Shown: in pieces, positions 7,746-16,700 of the stretch
Layout: each line of letters starts with the position of its first letter
Numbering within the stretch: the first letter of the stretch is position 1
NCBI GenBank assembly: GCA_964396185.1
Contig: CAYNEI010000015.1
Coordinates: 1-52,632 of the forward strand
Direction of reading: 5' to 3'
DNA: 52,632 nt
Source: CAYNEI01 sp964396185
GTDB lineage: Archaea > Thermoplasmatota > SW-10-69-26
Translations under genes and position numbers: made by a program
The notes under the pieces: generated by a model
Databases searched by the model: none
What the model was told of the DNA's origin: nothing
Seen by the model: only the letters and a program-made list of their open reading frames with translations

Positions 7746-10700
7746 CTAGGGGCTGACGACCAAGCTCACAGCAACGCCCTGGCTGACCAGCCAGCGCGCC
7801 TCGAGCTCCCCTTCAGGCGTTTGGATCGTCGCCGTACCATCGCCCAACTCGATGACCTCTAGCTCCTTGCTGGGGATCGAAAGGCCCGTGCCCAGCGCCT
7901 TGCTGGCCGCCTCCTTGAGCGTCCAGATGAGCGTGGCGACCGTGTCCGGGTCGGGCCCGTGGTGGGCCACCATGCCGCGCTCATCAGAGGTGAGGTGGTC
8001 CTCGGCCCAGGCGTTGGAGCGTGCTTCCACGCGTTCGAGGTCCACGCCGAGCCCTGTGGCCTCTGGGTGGACGGCAGCGATGGCGAGCCCATGGCCGTGC
8101 GTGATCGATAGGCTGCCTGGTGCGTCGACCGGGTGCGGGCGTCCGTCGTCGTCGCGCTCGACGGCCACCTCGCGACCGTGGACCTGGCGTAGCGCGTCCA
8201 CCGCGGCGCGTTGGCCCGCGGCCCTGTCGGCTGCCCGCTTGGCCCGTGGGTCCCGGGGCTCATGCGGGGCGATGGGGTGCACGCTCAGCCGGGTGCCAGT
8301 CTGCCCGGGCAGCTCGGTGAGCTCGCCTGCCAGCTCGGGTAGGGTGGCGGCTTGTTGGAGCCGGATGGCTCGCGCGATCACGGCGGGTTCGCCGTCCACG
8401 TGGAGCGTGGCATCCCACACCGAGCCCAGCGCATCCGTGGCCACGCGCTCGGCTACGAGGATCGCTTCGGGGCTCGCGATGGGTCCGCGGATCTCGATCT
8501 CCTCGATGCCTGTGGGCAGGACGGTCTGGCCTGGCTGGGCGGCACCGAGGCCAGCGGCTTGCATCATCGCCTCGACGGCCAGCGCCCACGGCGCGCCACC
8601 ACCGGTATCCAGATGCGCTCGGGCCACGACCCGGTCCTCGGTTGGATCCGCAGCTTCGAGCACATGGAAGCTGGGGCCGTGGAAGAGGAGCTCGTAGATG
8701 CGTTCCTTGCCGATCTCGCCTCTCGGCGGTTCAGGCGCTGGCTGGGGCTTGACACCGTCTCCCGGCGCGAGCACGGCGCGGGCGTGGGTGCGGCCTTCGC
8801 GCTGGGTGCTGACCTTCTCGCCGTCCAGCACGACGTCGACCTGGGTGGGCTCGGTGACCCAGAGGGGGGCCTCGAACCGGATGGCCGAGAGGCCCTCGGG
8901 TGCGAGCCCCTTGGCTCGTCCGCTGTCGACCATGGCCTCGAGCTGGCGCACGCCCGGGGTGAGCGGTCGCCCGTTGACCTGGTGGTCGACCAGGAAGGCC
9001 TCGTCGCCCTGGAGAACCAGCCGTCCACCCTCGTTGGTGGAGGCCAGGGGTTGCTCAGGCGTGAGTTCGCTCACGCAGAACGCGCCGGGGGTGCCGGCGC
9101 GCTCGGCGAAGATGCGCGCACCCTCAGCGGGGTCGATGAACGCGATGCCGCGCTGCTCGAGCACGGTGCGAACGGAGTCCTTGTCCGCCATGCCGCCGGC
9201 GGCATCCCAGGCGGTCCAGTGGATCACGGTCCCGTCCACGCCCTCGAGCAGGCTGGTGAGCGCGCCGTTGGCCAGGGCGTAGTCGGCCTGGCCGGGGTTG
9301 CCGGTCACCCCAGCGATGCTCCCGAAGCCCACGTGGTGGGCCTCTGGCAGGAGCTCGGTGAGCAGACGCACAGGGGCCAGCTTGGCCGAGAGCACAGCCG
9401 ACATCTCGTCGGTGGGCTTCTGGTCGAAGGCCCGGGAGCGCTCGATGCCGGCGCCGTGGACGACCCAGCTCGGCTCGCCGTGGGCCTCGCGCACCTCATC
9501 GACCAGCGCCGAGAGGGCGTCCGGGTCGGTGGCATCGCAGCGCAGGTACGCGACGTCCGCGACGGCCTGGAGGCGGGCCAGGGCTTGGGCGCGGCGAGCT
9601 TGGCGGATGCGGGCCTGGACCTGGGCCTCGACCTCGGCGGGCTTGACCTCTCCGGCTTGGCGGGCTTGGTCGAGCAGCTCGGTGCGCAGGGCCGCGATGG
9701 CGTCCTCGTCGTCCGGGTCGAGGCCAGGATCGCTGGCCTCGCTGCGGCCCACGACCACGAGCGTCGCCTCGCGCCCGTCGACCAGGGCAGCCAGGCAGGG
9801 CTCCACCGCCGCGCCCAGACCACCGATGGCCAGCACGACGGCTCCCTGCTCGAGCCCGTGGCCGTCTGGCTTACGAGCTGGGGCAAGCGCGTTCACGCGC
9901 CTGGACGGCTCCGAGAGCAGCACGGTCTCCTGGGTGTCGCGCAGGAGCTCATCAGCGATGCGCTCGGCCTCCAGCCGGCCTTCGACGAGCAGGCCCCGCA
10001 CGTTGCGACCCTCCTCGCTCAGCGTCGCGGCCACGGGTCCCAGCCCACCCGCTGCATCGCTGCCGGCTTGGGCCAGCACGACCACGCGAGCCTCGGCCGG
10101 CGCGTTCTGCAGCGCCTCGAGCAGCGCGACAAGCTCGCTTGGATCACTGGTTAACCCATCGGCTGGCAGCACGACAAGCTCCGGCTCCTCGTCCACGATG
10201 ATGCCACCGCGGGCGGAGATGGCCTCGGTGAGCGAGCTGGGAAGCGCGCCACCGGTCCAGACCCGGGTGCCCTCGGGCAGCAACGGTGCTGGTGGCGCCT
10301 CCCGGGTGGACAGCACCGTCGTGGCGAGCTTGCTCGCCGGGGCTGCGGTGTCCTCAGCGGGGGCCTCTGGCGTGCGCGGTTGCTCGCCTGCAGTGCTCTC
10401 CGGTGGCGGGCCAACGTGCTTCTTCAAGAGCGCAGCAGCGCGCTGGATCGTGGGCACGTCAGCCAGGCTTAGCCCCTCGATGGGCGGGATGTCCAGCTCC
10501 TTTCGAGCCTCGGCGAGCACCTCGGCTTGCTTGACCGTGTCCACGCCCAAATCGCCCTCGAGATCCATGCTGGGATCGATGACGTCGACGGGGTAGCCGG
10601 TCTTGCGACTCACCAGCTCGACGAGCAACCCTTCGACATCGAGCTCGTCATGAGAGCTCGGTGGAGCTTCACTAGACGCGCGGTTGGCGGGTTGCTCGGA

Positions 10701-13700
10701 AGCAGCGGCTGCTTGCTCGGGTGCCACTGCTTGCGCTTGCACCCCGCCCTCCGCCGTTTGTGCGGCCGGAGGCTGCTCCCCTGCTGAGCTTGTGTGACGT
10801 GCCAGCAGGGCTGCGGCATCGGCGATCGTGGGCACATCAGCCAGGCTTAGCCCCTCGATGGGCGGGATGTCCAGCTCCTTGCGAGCCTCGGCGAGCACCT
10901 CGGCCTGCTTGACCGTGTCCACGCCCAAGTCGCCCTCGAGATCCATGCTGGGATCGATGACGTCGGCGGGGTAGCCGGTCTTGCGGCTCACCAGCTCGAC
11001 GAGCAACTGTGTCACGTCGACCTGGTCAGTGGAGCGCGGCGGATCCGCGCTAGACGCCTGGTTGGCGGGTTGCTGGTCAGCAGCGGCTGCTTGCGTGGGA
11101 GCCGCTGCTTGGGCTTGCACCCCGCCATCCTCCGTTCTAGCGCCCGCAGGGCGCTCCGTTGGCGCTCGAACGACGCGGAGGACCCGATCGCGACGCTCCG
11201 TTCGCGCGCCGGTGCCGCAGGCGCCCTCCAACCACGCATCGAAGCGCGCTTGGTCCAGGGCACCTGGGGTCTGGCTGGTTCGCTCGAAGAGGACCAGTGC
11301 GAGCTGGCTGCCGAAGCCGGCTGCGAACCGGAGCGAGAAGCGGCGCTCGGTGGCCTCTCCCTGGCTGAACGAGAGGTCCTGGAAGCCCGGGTCTGGGTCG
11401 GTGAGGTTGGCCACGGGCGGAGCGCGCCGTTGGCGGAGCAACTCGACGGCCATGGCGTCCTCGATGCCAGCGCCCATGGCGTGGCCGGTGAGCCCCTTGG
11501 TGTTCGTGATGAGCACGTCGCTGGCATGGTCGCCGAGCCCGGCTCTGAGCGCTCGGACCTCGGCTTCGGCTGAGCCGCCGCGGGCTGGCGTGGCGGGTTC
11601 GTGGCTCACGAACACGAGCTCTCGTGCAAGCGCCTCTTGGTCGATGCCGAGGCGCTGGCAGGCGCGCTGGAGGAACGTGCCGGTCTCCTCGGAGACGTGG
11701 TCGGCGTCCAGACGCGCGCCGTGGTAGGCACTGTTGGCCAAGTGCGTGCCTACGAGCCGGGCCAGCGGCGTCTTGCCCCGGGCCTGGGCACTGGCCTCGG
11801 TCTCCAGCACGAGCGCCATGGCGCCGCTGCCGATGAGCATGCCGTGGCGGCGCTGGTCGAAGGGGAGGGCGGCCTCGGTGACCTCCTTGCTCGTGGTGGC
11901 CGCACCGGCGCTGAGGAAGCCGGCACCGACCCACGGGAGCAGCTGCTCGTTGCCGGCCACATCCGCGCCGACCACGATGACGCGCTCGCACCGCCCCTGC
12001 TCGATCCAGTCCTGGGCCATGGCCAGCGCAGCGGTGGTGCTCGCACAGGCCGCGTTGACCTGGAGGTTGGGGCCGCGTGCCCGGATGAGCTGGGCGAGCT
12101 GTGCGTGTCCGAGCGCCAGCGCGCGGAAGAGGAAGCCGCGCGAGAACCCCTCGCCGGTGCTCGAGCCATCGGAGCGCGACCTGGGCGCGTTCGACGCGTG
12201 GCTGGCTGGCGAGCCGTTCGTGGCGGGTTGGCTGGGGGCCGAGAGGTCCAGCTCGGTCAAGAGCCTCAGGGCCTCCTCGCGGTCCCCCTTGTCCTCTAGC
12301 CTGGGGAGTAGGTCTGCGAGGTAGCTCACGACCGCCTGTCGACCGTCGGCGCCGCGAGGCGCCGGCGCACCGTTGTGCCCGGGGCCGGTGGCAGCTTCGA
12401 GCAGGGAGTCGTAGCCTGGGAAGGCGCTTGCAAGGATGACGCCCGTGCCCTCTTGGAGGGGCTCGGGGAGCACCCAGCCGCCCTCGAGCTCGGCACCGGT
12501 GCTGGTGGTGCGGGTCTCGCGGACCAGCGGGATGCTGGCGTCGGTCAGCGCGTTGAGGGCCGCGGCCACAGCGAGCTTGGCGGTGGCATCGGCCCCGTCC
12601 ATCCAGTCCTCCTCGACAGCGTAGGAGGAAAGGTCTGGGTCAGCTAGGCGGCCGGCGAGCTGGACGACGTCGTCCGGGTCCTCGATGGTGCGCAGCTCGG
12701 GCCCGGTGGGGGCGTCTTTGACGAGCCGCGTGATGCCCATGGCGACCATGCGCTCGCGCTGCTCGACCGGGATCCGGTCGATGAGGTTGCGTCCCTCGAG
12801 CAGCGCTTGGACGCCGTCGGGGGTGAACGGGTCGTCTTGGCCAGGCAGGCCCAGGCTGACACCGGTGACCACGATCTCGCTTGGGGCTTGGGCGCGGCCG
12901 TTCGAGCCGCTAGACGTGCGCTGGGCGGGGGCTTGCCGGGCGTCGGGTTGGCGGGCAGGGCGCGTGGCATGGTCGGGTGCACGGGCCGAGCGGGTGGGTT
13001 GGCGCCGGGTGGATCGCTCGGGGCCTGGGGCCAGGGGCGTGGGTTCCCGAAGCGGCAGCCGGCCGTGGGCGGCGAGTGCCAGCAGGGCTTGGGTGAACTG
13101 GGCCTGCTCGCCGGTGCGCGGGTGCAGGGTGGGTACGGCCGGGGTGTCGGGTCGGTTGGCCAGCGAGAGGTTCGTGAGCACGCGCTTGGGGCCGGCCTCG
13201 ATGACGAGGTTGACGCCCATGGCTTCGAAGGCCTCCATGGTGGCCACCCACTCGACGCTCGATGCCACCTGGTCGGCGAGCAGGGACCGGATCGCGTCCG
13301 GGTCGTCCGGGTAGGGTTGCCCGGTGACGTTGGCGATGACCGGGATGCTTGGTGCATCCACGGGGATGCGGTCGAGCACGCGCTTGAGGGGTTCGGTGGC
13401 CGGGGCCACGATGGGGCTGTGGAAGGCGGCGGAGACCGGGAGCTGGCTGGCTTGGATGCCGGCTTGCTCGGCGCGCTCTTGGATCGTTTCCAGCGCGGGG
13501 GTGGTGCCCGCCACGACGGTCTGCTCGGGCCCGTTGACGTTGGCGGGCCAGGCGTCCAAGCCCTCGAGGAGCTCCTCTGCTTGGGCGCGATCCGCGCGCA
13601 GTGCCACGAGGCCACCGGGGTCGTCGACCTCGACGTCGGCCATCTCGCGGCCACGAGCGCTCACGGCGTGGAGGGCGTCCTCGAAGGTGAGCACGTCTGC

Positions 13701-16700
13701 GGCCACGAGTGCTGCGTACTCGCCCAGGCTGTGGCCGGCGACGACGTCAGGTTGGACGCCGAGCTCCTCGAGCACGGCGAGCACGGCGATGTCCGCGGTC
13801 AGCACGGCGGGTTGGCAGACCTCGGTGGGGGTGAGCGCCCGTTGGCCGTCCTCGCCCTCGAGCTCCAGGAGCTCGCTGAGCGCGCGTCCGATGAGCGGTG
13901 TGAGGGCTTGGTCGGCGCGGTCCAGGATCTCGCGAGCCGCGGGGAAGTGCTCAGCCAGCTCCAGGGCCATCCTGGGGTACTGGCTGCCCTGGCCGGGGAA
14001 CACCAGGGCAAGGGAACCATCGCCGCCTCCGGTGGCGAACGCGACACCCCTGGGGCGCGCGAGCTCGGGGGGCAGCTCGCCGGTGAGGACCTTGCGGGCC
14101 GTGTCTAAATCGGCCTGCTCGCTGATGGCCAGCCGGACGGGGGCCTCTGGATCCCAGGTCCACGTGGATGGGTCCTGGTCGAGCTGAGCCAGCACCGCCT
14201 TCGGGCTCTCACCGCTGACCACGTTGAGGCCGAGCCGGGGGCCATCGCGGCGCGGCTCGGGTGCCTTGGCTCCTGCGAGCGGTGGGGCTGAGAGGAGGAT
14301 GTGGCTGTTGGTGCCGCCGAAGCCGAAGGCGCTCACGCCGGCGCGGCGGTGGTCGTCCTGCCAGGGGGTCGGCTCACGGACGACTTGCAGCGGGCTGGTG
14401 GTCCAGTCCACCTTGCTCGTTGGGTCTTGGATGACCGTGGGGGGCTGGAGGCCGTGGTGGATGGCCAGCGTGGCCTTCAGGATGCCTGCAGCCCCAGCCG
14501 CGGCCTTGAGGTGGCCGATGTTGCCCTTGACGCTTCCTAGGCCGACCGAGCCGGGCTGGGTGCCGGAGAGGATGTTCTCAAGGGTTTCGACCTCGGCAGG
14601 ATCCCCCACAGGGGTGCCGGTGCCGTGGGCTTCGACGAGGGTGATGGTGGATGGGTCCCAGCCGGCATCATCGAGGGCGGACTGGACGGCGCGGGCTTGG
14701 CCGGTGGGGTTGGGGGCGGTGATGCCCTTGCCCTTCCCGTCGCTGGAGGAGCCGACCCCGTGGATGGCCGCGTAGATGCGGTCGCCGTCCTGGATGGCAT
14801 CCCGGAGGCGCTTGAGCACGAGGATGCCGCAGCCCTCGCCCATGACGAAGCCGCTGGCGCGCTCGTCGAACGGGAAGGAGCCCTCGCGGCTGAGCGCGCC
14901 GATGGCGCTGAACTTGGCGTAAGCGGCTGGGTCCATGCTGCGGTCGACCCCGCCGGTGATGGCCACGTCCACGGTGCCCTCGCGCAAGAGACCCACGGCC
15001 TCCTCGATGGCCGCCAGGCTGCTGGCACAAGCGGCGTCCATGGTGCGTGCCGGTCCGCCGATGTCGAAGACGCTGCAGACGCGGCCGGCGATGACGTTGC
15101 TGAGCTCGCCCGGCATGGTGTCTTCGGTGATCTCGGGCAGGGCCTCGCGCTGGCGTTGGATCGTCTCGAGCACGTGCTGGCGAGCGGTCTCGTCGAGCTC
15201 ACCGTTCGTGGTGAGCTCGCGCTCGAGCTCCTTCAAGGCCAGGCGTCGGTCGGTCCAGGCGCGCTGCTCGCCGCCTTGCGCGTTGCCCAGGATGACCGCC
15301 CACCGGTCCCGGTCGGTCTGGTCGGTGAGGCCGGCGTCCTGGAGGGCTTGGTCCACGGCCAGGATGGTCCACTGCTGGCTCTCGTCCATCTGGTCGGCCA
15401 CGGTGGGCGGGATGCGGTACTGGATCGAGTCGAAGGTGACGAGTTCTGGGTCGATGAAGCCGCCGAGCACGGTGTAGGTCTCATCGGCCCCGTCGCCCAG
15501 GTGGGTCTCGGGGGCCACGGGCCAGCGGCCCTGTGGCAGCTCGGTGATGCTGACGCGTCCGTCGAGCAGGTTCTGCCAGAACGTAGGCACGTCCGGGGCA
15601 TCAGGGAGCACGCAGCCAAGCCCGACCACTGCGACTGCGTGGTGGTCCACGGCGTCGTCGGGCTGTTGAGACCGCGCCTCGGGCGCGGTGAACGTGGGTT
15701 GGCTGGATGCGAGCCGTTCAGCCGCATCTTCAGCGCGGGCTTGCGCGTGCTCTGTGACGAGGAGGTGGAGCTCCTCGATCGAGTAGGTGTGGTCGAGGAG
15801 CTCGGCTCCTTGACCCATGAGGTAGTTGCCGTCCTGGAACTGCTCGTCGGTGGGGATCTCGTGGTAGTCGCCTTCGTCGCCGCGCTTGAGCCCGCGGGCG
15901 GCGATGCGGGTGGCGCCGAGGTTCTCGTGCTCGAGCACCTCCTTGCGCTCGCGGATCTGCTTGCCTTGGCGCACGAGCTCGCGCTCGAGGTCGACCACGC
16001 GCTCGGTGAAGGGGGTGGGCGCGCTGCGTGCTCGGATGCCGACGGTCTCGCCTGTGACAGCGGTGTCCTGGCTGGCCAGCACGAGGCGCTGGTAGGCGGC
16101 GGGGATGGCGCCGGTCTCGACGATCTCGCGCGTGGCAAGATACGCTGTGCCCATGAGCACGCCGACGCGCACGTTGTCGGTGGCTGCGGCGAGCACGCCG
16201 GCCATGGCGGCCGATCGCTCGTCGCTCACGCCGCCGGCGAGCAGCAGGTGGATCGGGTCGCGGCCCTCGGCGGTCTGGATGGCCAGATCCCAGAGCACGA
16301 GGCTCGGGAGCTTGCCGATGTGGCCGCCGCACTCGCTGCCTTCGACGACGACGTGGCTGATGCCCATGTCCAGGGCTTGGGTGACGATGCCCTGGCTGGG
16401 GGTGTGCATGTAGGTGGAGATGCCGGCTTGCTCGAGGTCCAGGGCCTGCTCGGCGGTGCCGGCGGCGATGAGCGCGAACGGGGGCTTGTGCTTCTTGATC
16501 AGGCGGATGTGGGCATCACGCTTCTTGGCGTTGACGTCGAGCCCGATGATGCCGCAGCCGAAGGCTTGGTCCTCGTCGAGGGCCTCGATGGTGCCGGTGA
16601 GCGCCTCCTCGGCCCAGTGCTCGCGCAGGGCGGCGAAGGCTAAAAACGGCAGGCCACCGGCATCCGCGACGGCCTTGGCGAAGGCGGGGACTTCGCTGAC

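Noticed and set aside
8352..10154. Long plus-strand open frame opposite the megasynthase
   Set aside because: It is a GC-rich antisense shadow. The opposite strand encodes conserved PPTase, DH and KR motifs there, and this frame shows no family motif. The same applies to other long antisense frames, such as 14625-16643 and 183-1337.
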